From contig OV277862.1 in NCBI GenBank assembly GCA_922989275.2, forward strand, positions 48,323,786-48,387,785: a stretch of 64,000 bases of DNA. Direction: 5' to 3'. The notes beneath the pieces were generated by a model. That model did no database searches. It saw only the letters and a list, made by a program, of their open reading frames with translations, and had not been told where the DNA came from. Of the stretch, positions 1 to 11,396 are shown piece after piece. The translations under genes and the position numbers were made by a program. Source of the DNA: Gari tellinella (lineage: Eukaryota > Mollusca > Bivalvia > Cardiida > Psammobiidae). The stretch's first letter is position 1; each line of letters starts with the position of its first letter.

Positions 1-92
1 TAACAGTTGCTAGTTGCCAGCAGTGTGAAAGTTAATCGCAAGTGACCTATCTTCTTCCAACAAACCAACAACCTTTCTTGTCAATAGCATGC

Positions 93-230
93 TGTTAACA
101 CTTTCAACCCTACAGCCCTCTGTAGAAATTACAGATTACATATGCAAACAGTGTAGACCCTGATCAGAGGGCTCCTATAGAAGCCCTCTGATCCGTGTCT
201 GCACTGTTTGATATTTTCATTGTTTTTTGT
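93..230. mobile_element. Family F MITE, left part with hairpin
   Basis: Starts with the family F end (TTAACACTTTCAACCCT). The hairpin at 145-210 has arms of the form CAAACAGTGTAGACCCTGATC and a GGGCTCC tip, with a few arm mismatches. No matching right end was found, so this is a truncated copy. Bases 231-930 hold no repeat family or gene that I recognise. Confidence 0.6.
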
Positions 231-1014
231 TGTCATTCCAAAAATATGACAGTATACTGGGTCAAAGTACCTGTACTAGAAGAGTTCAAAAGGATTATAA
301 ATACCCACAAGAGAAATTTAGGGTTGAAAGGGTTATATTCCCTATTTGCAAGAAATGTAGACCAAAGTCTGCAATGTTTACATGCCGTTGTTGTGTACAC
401 AATAAGATCTATAATACCATCGGTTCGAGCGCAATATCGCTCAAGTCATCTTAAGTCAACATTCAATCTTGCAAGAAGGCGATCTGCTTGTTCAACACAT
501 ATTCGTTTTGTTGTCTTGTTCTTCTGAGTGTTGAATGGTTCTAGTTCCTTCTCACTCACTCAGGCTTCTCTGGTCACTCTTCTCTTGTACTTAACTGGAC
601 GAGAATGCCAAGATGGACGTCAGGTCTATGAGCCAAGTTAACCTTGTTATACATTCTTCCGCCGTACTGTCGTCTGCTTTGCAAGTGTCGTCTGCAAAGC
701 TTGCATACTGTGATTAATGGATGTATAAATAGCAAAAATAATATAATTGAGAGTCAAATAGTTTGACTCCAGATCAGGCGACGGTTAACTGAGCCTCTGA
801 TATGGATATATAATATTTGTAAATGTCAGTAATATCGCGGTCAACAAGCGAATGGCTAAACCAACAGCTGTAATGACGCCGTGAACTCCATTCATTCAGA
901 CATCATTGACCTGTGCACACGTAACACGTGCTTACGGCCTACTTTAACACCCCGGTGCTAGGGTCATCCAAATAATTGATTGTCTCGGTACATAAGTAGG
1001 TATCGGCATAAAGA

Positions 1015-1095
1015 AGGATGAAAGTAAAGCAGAAAGCTCCACCAGGAGCTTTCTGCTTCACTTTTATCCTGTTTTAAGCTGTCACCTGGCTTTTT
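1015..1095. repeat. P2-type hairpin, mosaic of the C and D forms
   Basis: The outer arm reads GGATGAAAGTAAAGCAGAAA as in family C, but the tip is AGAAAGCTCC...GGAGCTTTCT as in family D. It is followed by GCTGTCACCTG, the usual flank of D and C hairpins. It joins the two P2 hairpin forms in one stem. Confidence 0.7.
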
Positions 1096-1439
1096 CACAA
1101 CCAATGGCTCGTCTTCTGGGTGATCATTATAGGGAGAAATAACTGTATTACATCGCTAGAAACAATAAGCGAACATCACGTCCTGGCATATTACAAATTC
1201 TGCGAGTAACACCGTATACCTGTATCGCATTTTCTGGGGTTACTACAATTATTTTAAGTAATTAGGAAGGCCGGGTGTTTAGTTAAGCCATGATTACGGC
1301 GCAAACATTTACAAATTGATACAACAAGGCAAGTGGCTATAGTTTATAAAACAAATAAGCAGTAGCATTTCTCCTGGGAAGACGTTTATTAGCGAGTTTT
1401 CCACACCTTCTGGCGAACAAAATGAACCTCCCTCTCTTG

Positions 1440-1660
1440 CTAAACCCTTGCATGCTGGGTAATATTTGGCGGCCATTTTAAAATGTCGTCTGCAACTCAG
1501 ATATTTGCAAAAGATTTTAGCAGTTTCTGATAGAATACTGAACTAACTTCAAACAGTTTTGATCTCTGATCAGGCCCCACAATGTGGGGCCTGATCTGAG
1601 ATCCAAACTGTTTGCCTAGAGGTACACCTAAAAGTGTATCCCGCATAAAATGGGTTAACT
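1440..1660. mobile_element. Family B (B2 type) MITE with variant hairpin tip
   Basis: The left end resembles other B2 copies (CCTTGCATGCTGGGTAA, then GTCGTCTGCAA) and the right end is ATGGGTTAA. The hairpin at 1550-1614 keeps the outer P1 arms (CAAACAGTTTTGATC and AGATCCAAACTGTTTG). Its tip is GGCCCCACAATGTGGGGCC in place of the usual GACGCCG tip, with both sides of the stem changed. Confidence 0.7.
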
Positions 1661-1674
1661 CATTTACTTTCTTT

Positions 1675-2290
1675 TTAGCTCACCTGGCACAAATGTGAGC
1701 TAAATATTGTGACCGGATTGTGTCCGTCGTCGTATATCGTCGAGTGCCGTGCGTCGCGTGTAGATGAACAAAATAAAAATGTTATGGCCTTATTGAAGAT
1801 CTGTGAAAAATACAGTACAATAGGTTAAAGGTCAAGGTAAATTGGTAAAATATTTTGGCATATCTTGGTTGGACATGTCAAGATGAACATGAATTCCAAA
1901 AATGAAGGTTGTAGCCAAGAGGGTATAGCCAACTTGACGATCAGTGAAACATGCAATACAATTAGGTCAAATTACAGAATATACGTATATGTATGTTGAT
2001 TTTGTATAAACATACATGCTATGTATACGCTCCTTTGTATATGTTATGTTTTTATGATTGTTATTTAACGTAAATAAACGGACTATCTATAGGTAGTTCA
2101 AAAGAGAAAAAAGGTTATTTGATAAAATATTTTGGTATGTCTGAATTGGATTTGTCAAGATAAACATGCATACAATAAATGAAGGATAACAATGAAATAT
2201 TAAAGAACTTATGACCATCATGAATATTTCTGACGTCTAACGACGACAACGACAACGCCGACGGCAACGCTGACGCCGAGGTGATGACAA
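1675..2290. mobile_element. GCTCACCTG-type element (family J), degenerate copy
   Basis: Begins TTTTTAGCTCACCTGGCAC with GTGAGCTAAATATTGTGACC and a GTCCGTCGTCG stretch close behind, as does the larger copy at 54697-56340. It ends near an ACGACGACAACGACAACGCC stretch followed by GAGGTGA. The inner sequence includes diverged GGTCAAGG lines but no clear tandem units. No open frame supports a protein. Confidence 0.6.
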
Positions 2291-2317
2291 CATCTTGTTG
2301 TATTCTTCGAATCAGAC

Positions 2318-2391
2318 GATCTAAAATTGGATTCCACTAAATTGGAAACAGGAATTGTCCGTTTGAAGTTTTCAGAAAGAAACGGGTTAAA
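2318..2391. mobile_element. Family F right-end fragment
   Basis: ATTGGAAACAGGAATTGTCC followed by GTTTGAAGTTTTCAG and ending ACGGGTTAA matches the right third of complete F copies such as 45859-46075. The hairpin is absent. Confidence 0.55.
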
Positions 2392-2436
2392 AGAGTAACA
2401 TCTAATCGCACTTTAATAGCAGACGATTTTCTGAAG

Positions 2437-2692
2437 TACAGAGGCAAGCTGAACCTGTTATTCTTTCCCGTTGAAACGGAAGCGAAACGCAAAGGCATTG
2501 CACTTAAACGTAGAAACTGACAACATTTTCACAATTCTGACTGTTTATATTAATCTGAGTGGCAAACAGTTTGGGACCTGATCAGACGCCGGGTTACCCG
2601 GCGTCTGATCTGGTTCCAAACTGTTTGCAATGGAAACAATCGATTTAGCGTAAACGCGTTTATTGGGAAAGAATAACATGTTCTCCACTGTA
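2437..2692. mobile_element. Family A MITE (TA target)
   Basis: The right end is intact (GGGAAAGAATAAC...TTCTCCACTGTA); the left end is degenerate (TACAGAGGC...GTTATTCTTTCCC). The P1 hairpin at 2563-2627 has a GCCGGGTTACCCGGC tip. Family A copies are about 250 bp and flanked by TA, which fits a Tc1/mariner/pogo-type transposase acting in trans. No transposase is encoded. Confidence 0.85.
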
Positions 2693-2838
2693 GCAGACAT
2701 GATTTCAGATACAGTGTCTGGCATAGAAGGCGGGAAAACAGACTTTATACAAATGTTTCACATGGGTCATTAGGGTAGTAAAACATGCAGTTAATATGAT
2801 TGTCTGTTGGTATGTGCTCGGTGGTTTGATGATATATG

Positions 2839-3056
2839 TACAGTGGTAGGACGTTATTCTTTCCCAAAAAACGCGCTTATTCTAAAACTATTGTTTCCAT
2901 TGCAAACAGTTTGGGACCGCTGGATGCTCTGTCAGAATTTTCAATATAACGTCAACAATTTCAGTAAAACGTTATTAAAAATTAAACGAAAGAATAGCGT
3001 TTGTGTTTCGTTTAGTTTAAACGTTTAAGAATATGCATACCATCTTCGCCACTGTA
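2839..3056. mobile_element. Family A MITE lacking one hairpin arm
   Basis: TACAGTGG...ACGTTATTCTTTCCC on the left and CGCCACTGTA on the right. After CAAACAGTTTGGGACC the second arm is missing, so the copy is shorter than full length (218 bp). Confidence 0.8.
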
Positions 3057-3409
3057 TGTTTATATATTTTGCAAGGTCAAGAATCCCATGGGACATAGTG
3101 CCTGTTGAACGAGTGTCTGAACTAAAGGAACTTCGCTTATATTGCAAGCTTTGTCATGAGATAACATGATATATTGCGTCTCCGTTTCGTTTAAGTGCAG
3201 GGTTACCATAAGTTGCTCATAAAAATCCTAAGATTTCCAAACTTTCAAGCGCGATTTTAGGAATCGTAGCTTTAACCTTTCATTGTCAGGTTCTAAACCA
3301 CTATATAACATTATAATGTAAACAGTCTGAAGCCGCGTACACCCAAATAATTGTTCTCTTAAGTAAAACACGCATACAACTCCAAATTTTAAAAGTAAGA
3401 ACAGAAATC

Positions 3410-3490
3410 GGAAAAAATCCGTAGGTCCAGAGAAATTAAGACAAATCCGAAGATTTCAGAAAAATTCCGGAAAATGGCAGCCCTGTTATC
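3410..3490. repeat. Dispersed repeat, first copy
   Basis: A block containing AATCCGAAGATTTCAGAAAA and AAATGGCAGC recurs in diverged form at 47926-47972. Its ends and family are not resolved. Confidence 0.4.
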
Positions 3491-3841
3491 GGGAAGGACT
3501 AACTTATTTTCAACTGTTACTTGTTTATTTACAAGTAACTCGTAAAGGAGACTATTTTAGAAGACCTTCTTTAAAGGAGCTCAAGTTGGCAGACGAATGT
3601 CTAATGCAGAACACTCGTAAAGTACAACATTCCTATAAAAGATCCCTGTTGCAAACTTGTCCTGAATTAAATGGCAACCAGCACATACAACAGAGATTAA
3701 TTATTAATCTATTACTCTATATAAACGCCCAAATTCACGCCTTTGATGTTTTCGGTCATTGAAGAAAATAGTTCCCACTTATACAGACATTAAACCCACC
3801 GTAAAATATATACTACACTGTACTCAACGTTTGCTAAATAC

Positions 3842-4213
3842 TACAGCGCTCCCTCTCTACAACGACATCAAATGGGAGACACACAGTGTGTGCGTTGTTC
3901 GGAGGGAGTCGTTATAGAGAGGGACAATTAAGAATGGCTTACATTTGCAAACAGCTTGAATCCAGATCAGACGCCGCGTAACGCGGCGTCTGATCAGGAT
4001 TCAAGCTGTTTGTCACTGGTCAATATATGTATTCTATCACAATCTCCACTTATGTGTAACCGTGAGAGAAAACAGCAGACGACAATCTTAAGCAGACGAT
4101 ATTGCAGCAGTAAAAGAGTTAGATTTAATTATCCCGTTCAGGGATTTTCGGCGAGTGTCGTTGTAAGGAGGGAGTCGTTGCCGAGAGGGCCGTTGTAGAG
4201 AGGGAGCGCTGTA
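3842..4213. mobile_element. Family E MITE, complete
   Basis: 372 bp with perfect-looking ends TACAGCGCTCCCTCTCTAC and its complement GTAGAGAGGGAGCGCTGTA, TA target site, and sub-terminal GACTCCCTCC blocks. The P1 hairpin at 3948-4012 has a GCCGCGTAACGCGGC tip. No transposase is encoded. Confidence 0.9.
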
Positions 4214-4222
4214 CATGTAAAA

Positions 4223-4565
4223 CCTCCATAGGTTCCAATGCACCTATCAGTTTCTCATCGCATAACTTCCAACATTTTTGTTCGATTCCTTCCAGATTTG
4301 GGGACATTATTGCCAAGGGTTCTGCATTGTAATGTTCTTAGTGATGTTATTTGTTGGTAAAACAGTGTTTTACCTTTTAATGTTCAATTGTACTCATTTG
4401 AACATCTCTAAGAACATTTCAATGTAGAATTTAATGGATTTGAAAAAATTGGTGAAGTCTAAGAATTTTCACATTTAGATAATTTTCTTGGGTTTCGCCT
4501 ACAGGATATAGACAAGTGTAATGCAGTGAGAAAGTGATAGGTTCAGTGCATTGGAACCTATGAAG
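4223..4565. mobile_element. Long inverted-repeat element (not one of families A-J)
   Basis: The two ends are inverted copies: CCTCCATAGGTTCCAATGCA on the left, and TGCATTGGAACCTATGAAGG on the right. A second inner pair (AATGTTCTTAG and CTAAGAACATT) and a GTAAAACAGTGTTTTAC centre make the whole 340 bp one imperfect hairpin. It starts 9 bp after the family E copy. I did not see it again in the window. Confidence 0.65.
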
Positions 4566-4760
4566 GATTTACTCTTGTTGCTTAGCAAACTTTGAGTAGT
4601 AAATTTCTATCTCCAAGTAGAATATAGATCTACCTAAAACAGGCTGAGAGTATTAAAGCGGAATGGACTTTATGGCGCATTCTGCCTTACTTTAAAGCAG
4701 CTTTTAGTGGTCACCTGTCCTTAAAATCTTAGAGAAAGGATAAGGAATAAAGAGTTTATT
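4566..4760. mobile_element. Family C MITE, diverged fragment
   Basis: Contains AAACAGGCTGAGAGTATTAAAG and GGCGCATTCTGCCTTACTTT, a decayed P2 hairpin, then GGTCACCTGTCCTTAAAATC as in other C copies. Outer ends are not clear. Confidence 0.5.
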
Positions 4761-5013
4761 CGTCTTGTTTTCACTTACCGACTTTCATCCAGCTTTGACT
4801 GTGTAAACGATGTGATGTCTTTAGTGAACGGACGGATTATTAGGCTTAAGCATATAATACACCCGGTTTATTTCTGTTCATATACAGAACACCAAGAGCG
4901 CCAAATACATTATACTTATGATACTATGCCAGGGAGCAGAAGCCTTGCGTTTGTCCTGAGTTCAGTTCGGGAAAAGGCAGTACATTCACTAAGAAATATT
5001 TCACTATTTAAGT

Positions 5014-5257
5014 TTAACTTTTCCATCCATAGCCTGTTTTCTTGTTTTTAAGACAGGTGACGTTTTAAATCAGGTTGAAAGTGAAGCAGAGTACGCCTTA
5101 ATGCGCATTATGTGTTACATTCAGCCTGCTTCACCAGCTGCTAGGGTATAAACATATTTTTAATGATGAGTATTCATGACTGTATAAAGTGGAACTATTT
5201 TCTTAAGCGGATGCATAAACTAATGGCAAACATGCGTATTTATGGAGTAATAGGTTA
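5014..5257. mobile_element. Family C MITE, nearly complete
   Basis: Runs from TTAACTTTTCCATCCATAGC to TATGGAGTAATAGGTTAG. It has a diverged P2 hairpin (AATCAGGTTGAAAGTGAAGC) and the typical right half ATTCATGACTGTATAAAGTG. Family C is flanked by TTAA, which fits piggyBac-type transposition. Confidence 0.75.
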
Positions 5258-5469
5258 GATTAATTCAAACCAACACGCAATGTAAACAATTACATGTACA
5301 TGTTTCTCGCCAATCTGTTTCAAACAGGGTGTCAAACAGTATGAACCAGACCCAATGGTTATAAAGCGTTCGAGTTGAGTCCAATGTCGTTCTCAAACAT
5401 TTGATTGGTCAGATTTGGTCAAGTGCGGTATAACCTTGTACACTGATCAGGTTCAGGCTGATTGTGTTT

Positions 5470-5645
5470 AATATTGTAGAAAGGGCCCTGATCAGAAGGC
5501 TCCTGCAGGAAACCGCTGATCAGAGTCTGCACCTTTTGTCATTTTGTAAAATATTATTAAAATCAACCATTAAAGTCTAAAATGGACTTGACTTAATTGG
5601 TAACTGGAGTTTTACATTGAAAATTTCAGGGGTGAATAAGTTTTC
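5470..5645. mobile_element. Family F MITE, right part with hairpin
   Basis: A decayed F hairpin (GGGCCCTGATCAGAAGGCTC with a tip near GCAGG) is followed by the family right half: TCATTTTGTAAAATATT, TGGACTTGACTTAATTGG, GGGGTGAATAAGTT. Confidence 0.65.
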
Positions 5646-5948
5646 GATGTATACCCTTTATGAGAAGCATACGATTACATACCCTTTATGATATGTTTCC
5701 AGCATATGTTCGTATTAATGGGCTGGATAAATAGTCTTGCGTATGTCAAAATTGACTTTTGGTGAAGAATAAAGGACTTAGCTACTCCAGATGGTTCTTG
5801 TTATTAGGTCACTTCTTTGACCACCCACAAAAACTTTATACAAGTACTGCCATATTTCTTCACTCCTTATACTGATTATATTGACATTAAACGCCCTTTG
5901 AACTGGTTCTTAAATATCTTGTCATGCGATCAAGTTGAACGGATATAT

Positions 5949-6162
5949 TTAACCCTTAGCCTGCCAGTCACGATTATAGCTCCATATGCAAACAGCTTGG
6001 ATCCGGATGAGACGCCGAGTAACTCGGCGTCTCATCCGGATCCAAGCTGTTTGACACTCGGACAGCATTTTCAGCAATTTTGAGCAACTTTGAAGCACTT
6101 TGAAACTTGAAGCAGACGAGAAATATAGCAGACGACAATTTATTTGGCGGGCTAAGGGTTAA
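5949..6162. mobile_element. Family B MITE, complete
   Basis: TTAACCCTTAGCCTGCC on the left, GGCTAAGGGTTAA on the right. The hairpin at 5989-6053 is perfect: 32-bp arms around a single base. Its arms carry GATGAGAC where most copies have GATCAGAC, changed on both sides, and a CCGGATG step also matched on both sides. Confidence 0.85.
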
Positions 6163-6342
6163 GATATAAATAGTGTTCAATTTCAATGTTCAATACTGTC
6201 TGCCATTTAAATTAAAAAAAGATATATACTTTATTAAATGTAGCTGCATATGGTTTCATCAATTAATTTTACTTAGTTATTATGAAAAGGGTTAACCCTT
6301 TCCACATTACTACAAGGGAAGAACAAATAACCAATATACCGC

Positions 6343-6598
6343 TACAGTGGATAATCTGTTACATGTATTCTGTCCCATTTAAACGCAAACGTACGCAAAC
6401 GCAAAGCACTAAAACGTAGAAAAGTACAACTTTTTGACAATTCTGATAATTCATGTTTATCTTGGTGGCAAACAGTTTGGAGCCTGATCAGACGCCGGGT
6501 TACCCGGCGTCTGATCAGGGTCCAAACTGTTTGCACTGCAAATATTAGTTTTAGCGTAAACGCGTTTATTGGGAAAGAATAACAGTTTCTCCACTGTA
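6343..6598. mobile_element. Family A MITE
   Basis: TACAGTGGATAATCTGTTA on the left and GGGAAAGAATAACAGTTTCT then CCACTGTA on the right. The P1 hairpin at 6469-6533 has a GCCGGGTTACCCGGC tip. Confidence 0.88.
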
Positions 6599-6599
6599 A

Positions 6600-6679
6600 A
6601 AGCAGGATGAATATAAAGCAGAGAGCTCTTTTTAGGAGCTTTTCGCTTTACTTTCATTCTACTTTAGGTTGTCACCTGC
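6600..6679. repeat. P2-type hairpin, C/D mosaic
   Basis: AGCAGGATGAATATAAAGC with a GAGAGCTCTT...AGGAGCTTTTC tip, followed by TTGTCACCTGC. It lies directly after a family A copy and lacks the ends of either C or D. Bases 6680-7010 hold nothing recognised. Confidence 0.55.
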
Positions 6680-7009
6680 TTTACACACATTCAATTATCG
6701 AAGGCACCCTAAGGCGTTTGGTTTGATGAATAAGCTAAGGCGTCAAAGATACGCTTCTTTGCAGAAAATGGTTAAGTGAAAAGCTGTAGGACCCTCTGTA
6801 AACAAACATGGCAAAAACTAATATATATTGTTTAAAACAAGTTTGCGACCGGGGAGTGTATATTCTTTCCCACATGCGAGGCGTGACTGACATATATCAT
6901 TTGGATGCTGGGTGTTTACATATGATATGAGAATATAAAAAATACAGCTTTACGTATAACTGGCACATAAAGAGTAGTCGAACAGGAACTCTTTTTTGTT
7001 ACCTTCTCC

Positions 7010-7268
7010 CTAAACATTTGACGGAGACTCCCCATAGACTGTTTCGAATTTTGAAAACATGTCATCACTTAAAGCAGGTAGAAAGTAAAGGTGAATGCGC
7101 CTTAAGGCGCATTCTGCTTTACTTCCAGTCTGCTTGAAGCTACCACGTGCTAGGATATAGAAAGAAATCTTAAGGCGCATTTATATGACTGTATAAATTG
7201 GAACTCTTTCCTTCAGTGTAGGGATAAATTAAGTACGCTTTAAGGCGCTTGTATGTAGTAAAGGGGTT
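7010..7268. mobile_element. Family C MITE
   Basis: Left half diverged. The P2 hairpin near 7072-7136 has a perfect tip GAATGCGCCTTAAGGCGCATTC. The right half holds TGACTGTATAAATTGG and GGCGCTTGTATG and ends near GTAAAGGGGTTT. Bases 7269-7970 hold no gene or repeat that I recognise. Confidence 0.7.
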
Positions 7269-7969
7269 TACTCGGACACAGTTGCATTCCGTTCACCGTA
7301 TCAATTACTATAAAGCATTAATTCCATTTATTCGTGGAAACGGTAATGCTAAAACTGAAATAAAAATTAACATTTGTAAATAGCTTTTTTCAAAATGGAG
7401 TAAACACCCATTTACGCCAGATGTTTAATCTTTGTGTAATTAATCCATAATAAAATGTGATTTCTACGGGCTTCTACGGTCTTCCGCTTTTCCTATACTG
7501 TTAAACCTATCTGAAGCGATCATTTGAGGAAATGTCAAAGGACAATCGTTATAAACTGTAACTATTTTCTTAACAAGGGTAATGCAAAAAGTTCATGTTG
7601 GAATTTTCGGTACTATGCTTAACCTGCATTAAGCAACCGCCGGTCATTTATTTTTCCTCCATCTTATATAATAGACAAGTAATATAGGTTTAACTATACC
7701 GCTGTTTAATGCACCACAGGTAAGACTTTGTAATTTTGGGACAGAAACTGAGAAAGTATTATTTCAGCTTAATTATAGGTTCTTCAAAAGACATCAACCC
7801 AGGTTTCTTGTTCCATGTAATCCATGTTCTTTATTAAGACATCTGGTTACCGTTTCTTGCTGTTTTCCGGTTCTAAGCCATCCCTACCATAATATCGACT
7901 GCTTCAAATTTCCTGTCTGCTTTTCTATTATCAGATTTCATTTGTTTTTGCGAAAGAAGAACCAATGTA

Positions 7970-8045
7970 AACGTTTGAAAATAGTTTGGATCATGATCTG
8001 ACGCCGAGTTACTCGGTGTCTGATCTTGAACTAAACTGTTGTCAC
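7970..8045. repeat. Decayed P1 hairpin
   Basis: ATAGTTTGGATCATGATCTG with a GCCGAGTTACTCGGTGTC tip and a partly matching second arm. Family ends are not recognised; the nearby sequence most resembles B. Confidence 0.6.
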
Positions 8046-8399
8046 ACGTCGGTTTATTCGGTACTGGCAGTCAAAAGGTTCACAAGTAATTTCTGTTTTG
8101 ATATCCATTACATTTCTTTAGATTTTTCTAATCCATGTTTATCTACTTTCCCTTTTCAATCTTTCTGCAAACAAATAACGTACGAAATTGTTCATTATTC
8201 GGCGATAGAAAAGATAATGTTTTGTAACATAACAGAAGAGAACTGTCAGTCTGTTTTGTAACAGGTGCTGTTCGTCTGTTTGTCTGCCAGGTTACTTATT
8301 TGTTTGTTAGTTAATACTTAGTCTGTAAATGTTAATTTATTATGTATATCTACGTGTACTTATATACATGTATTAAGTATAGAAACCAATCGCTTCATT

Positions 8400-8522
8400 G
8401 TCAGGTGTTTAATGCAAATGACTGCTTAAAGCAAGGTGAACGTAAAACCTTTAAGCCGTCACCTGTTTTTTATGCTGTCAATTAGCCTTCTTAAGTGGTC
8501 GTAAAAGAGACGTTTTACTGTG
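8400..8522. mobile_element. Family D MITE, right part
   Basis: GCTTAAAGCAAGGTGAACGT, then CCGTCACCTG, then AGTGGTCGTAAAAGAGACGT and TTTTACTGTGTA. The second hairpin arm is missing. Confidence 0.65.
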
Positions 8523-8559
8523 TAGTTTAGCTCCTTTATTGCAACAGTTAAAAAGAATA

Positions 8560-8660
8560 GATGGTAGTTGAAAGAAGGCGCATTCTGCATTACTTTCAAC
8601 TTGCTTTCAGTGGCCCACTATCTTTAATACTAGAATTAGGCTTTGGGGTAAAGTGTTAAG
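8560..8660. mobile_element. Family C fragment
   Basis: Half of a P2 hairpin (AAGGCGCATTCTGCATTACT, then TTTCAACTTGCTTTCAGTGG) and a C-like flank ending GGGGTAAAGTGTTAAG. Confidence 0.5.
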
Positions 8661-8963
8661 GTAGGTGGGTGGCAATGTAAAAGTAAAGTAGAACCTCTTG
8701 CAATTCCGGTTTCATGTCTAGAAGTAAGGAATATTGTTTTGCATGCGTTGTCATCAGCATCCCATCTGCTGCAACAAAAAGACATTGACAAGACGTCGTG
8801 TTGACAACCCCGCGTTTGAGCTGGCTCTAAACGTTTTGTTTTGTTAAACAGTTTAGTCCAAGTGTAGCTTTTATCCATTGAACAAACATGAGCATACTAT
8901 AACATTCTTAATCGAACTGTTTATTATTTATAGTATCTATTATTTACTTTTGCCTTTGCTATG

Positions 8964-9166
8964 TGCAGTGGAGAAGCTGCTTTCTTTCCCAATATATGCA
9001 TTGGTTCTTTAACAAACATATCTCCATTGAAAACAGTTCGGAACCAGGTCAGAAGCCGAGGACCAGGCTCCAATTAGTTTGCCACTCAGATGAAAGTCAT
9101 CCCCAGAACTCTACAAAAACTGTCATATTGACCATTTCTTTTCACTATTTCGTCTTCTCCACTGTA
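8964..9166. mobile_element. Family A MITE, first of an abutting pair
   Basis: GCAGTGGAGAAGCTGCTTTC on the left and CGTCTTCTCCACTGTA on the right. The hairpin tip is mostly lost. It shares its last TA with the first TA of the next copy. Confidence 0.75.
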
Positions 9167-9391
9167 CAATGGAGAATACGTTATTCTTTCCGTTTAAACA
9201 CAAGTAAAACTCAAACGCAATGCAATAAAATGTAGAAAATAGCAACTTGTTGACATTTATCACGATTTGTATAAATATGAGTGGCAAACAGTTTACCCGG
9301 CGTCTGATCTGGCTCCAAATTGTTTTCTTTTGAAATAAAAGTTTTGGCGTAAACGCGTTGAATGGGAAATAATAACGTCTTCTCCACTGTA
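9165..9391. mobile_element. Family A MITE, second of an abutting pair
   Basis: TACAATGGAGAATACGTTAT on the left and CGTCTTCTCCACTGTA on the right. Only part of the P1 hairpin remains (CAAACAGTTTACCCGGCGTC). The pair joins through a single TA, as expected when a TA-targeting element inserts at the end of another. Confidence 0.8.
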
Positions 9392-9579
9392 ATAACTACT
9401 ATCTGTAATAACCGCGGCATGCCAACATCCACAAATGTCATAGTAAATCATGAAGCATCACTTTAACCATTACCCTGCCATGTTGAGTATCGTTTGCAAC
9501 ATAACTTTTGACTACAAAAGAAACTCCAAAACTATTATTATGCACGTTTGGAAGTAGACCGAACCTGCAATTTGAATAT

Positions 9580-9640
9580 CAAGCTGGCTGAATCTTGATC
9601 AGACGTCGAATGACGCCTAATCTGTGCTCAAACTGTTTAC
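9580..9640. repeat. Decayed P1 hairpin
   Basis: GGCTGAATCTTGATCAGACG with the return arm CTAATCTGTGCTCAAACTGT. No family ends seen. Confidence 0.5.
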
Positions 9641-9947
9641 ATAATTAGATAAATAATCTTTTACAGGATAAAGACATATTCATAGCATTACAGTATTATT
9701 TTGGAACTACAAATTATGACTCTTTTATGCTTTTGAACACGTTCACCCTTTTCACTACCAAGAACGGCGTCAATTAAGGTTATGTATTTTTGTATTCAGA
9801 TCTAGTCATGTTTTATTGCAAATATTAGGTACATATACATGTACACATTTCGATATAAACAGTTTCTGAAGCATATATTTATACACATGAATAATAGGCT
9901 ACACTGGTATACAATATATTGCAAACGAATTGTGGCAAATAACATTA

Positions 9948-10183
9948 TACAGTGGAGAATACGTTATGCTTTCCCGTTTAAACGAAACGCAAACGCAAAA
10001 CACTAAAACGTAGAAAAGTGCAACTTTTGGACAATTTTGATAATTCATGTTTATCTTGGTGGCAAACAGTTTGGAGCCTGGTCAGACGGCAGGTTCTGAT
10101 CTGGCTCCTAACTGTTTGCAATTGAAATAATAGTTTTAGCGTAAACGCGTTTATTGGGAAAGAATAACGTATTCTCCACTGTA
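9948..10183. mobile_element. Family A MITE with shortened hairpin
   Basis: TACAGTGGAGAATACGTTAT to ATTCTCCACTGTA. The hairpin tip is deleted on one side (CAGACGGCAGGTTCTGATC), so the tip no longer pairs. Confidence 0.85.
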
Positions 10184-10612
10184 TTCAGTGTAAGGTTGTG
10201 AAGAGGTGAGGAGTAATTCAATACTTTATCAAGTTCACAACCAATTCACATCAACTAAAAGGGTTAAGTAATAGAAAAGCGAGAAACCTCCCTGCAATTA
10301 CCAAGGCAGCGGGAGGGCTGCACCCGTTAACGTTATTGCATTTCAAATTACGTTAGATAAAAGGCTTGGAATCTTGAGACAGTTAACACAGCAGCCTCGC
10401 CCCCAATGAAACCTTTTCGTGAATTGTCGTCTAACACTGTTGTGTTGCCTTATGATTCCTCTTTGGCACCTCTCTTTGAACATACAGGTGCTTCATCGAT
10501 GGAAAGGCACTTTGCTGAAATATTTTGTTATAAAAAAGGTATTGATTAGCTTTATCCAGTATCGGATCCTTGTCGTTTGCGACCGCAGCGCTTTAACAGC
10601 AGCTCGTCTAAG

Positions 10613-10829
10613 GTAAACCTCTTCAGTGACTTTCCAAAATACAATGGTTATTTGCAAACAGCTTGGATCCTGATCAGACGCCGCGTGACGCGGCGTTTGA
10701 TCAGGATCCAAACTGTTTGACCTCATGTCAATATTTCACAAGCCCAGAATACCTGAAATTTAAACTTAATAAATGAAAGCAGACGACAATTGTTGAAACC
10801 CGATGGCATCATGGCAGCGAAGGGGTTAA
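10613..10829. mobile_element. Family B MITE
   Basis: Left end GGTAAACCTCTTCAGTGAC, right end CATGGCAGCGAAGGGGTTAA. The P1 hairpin at 10655-10719 has a GCCGCGTGACGCGGC tip. AGCAGACGACAATTG before the right end is the usual B sub-terminal block. Confidence 0.8.
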
Positions 10830-11163
10830 TTGCATTTAAACCACATAATCATTAAAGTATGTAAATACTACCACGTTGAAGGCCTCTTGCACACGAACAT
10901 ACTCCATTAGCGTGGCCCCTGACTTGCGTAAGATGTATTTAGCTTCAGAACTACCATCTTTTGTCTGCTAGACACCAGCTCCATTGACCCTCTTGTTGGT
11001 GACCATTTGGCAAAGTAAACATGTTTTCGGACTGAACCGGACCCGGATATAGATGGCGCCTTGTAATTATTGAAACTAATGGTTCAAGTGTAGAACAGGG
11101 GTTTCAGCAGCATATTCAAGACTGTGTTTCTATTACCTCATTGAGAGACCGATGTCAATCATG

Positions 11164-11396
11164 TATGCTAGTGCTATATGCATTAACCCCTTCACCGTCA
11201 TGACGTCATCAATTTATACAATTGTCGTCTGCTTTATTTTTCAAATTAAGATTTTAGGTATTTTGAATTATGAAATATTGAGATGGGTTGCAAACAGTTT
11301 GGATCCTGATCAGACACCGCGATGCGCGGCGTCTGGTCAGGATTCAAACCGTTTAAAATAGCATTTGTACTCAGGGTAAGGCAGTGAAGGGGTTGA
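11164..11396. mobile_element. Family B MITE with duplicated flank
   Basis: The element starts at 11183 (TTAACCCCTTCACCGTCATG) and ends GGCAGTGAAGGGGTTGA. The hairpin at 11291-11354 has one mismatched tip. The 19 bp before it (TATGCTAGTGCTATATGCA) recur before the copy at 12349, so the two come from a local duplication and not from separate insertions. Confidence 0.85.
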
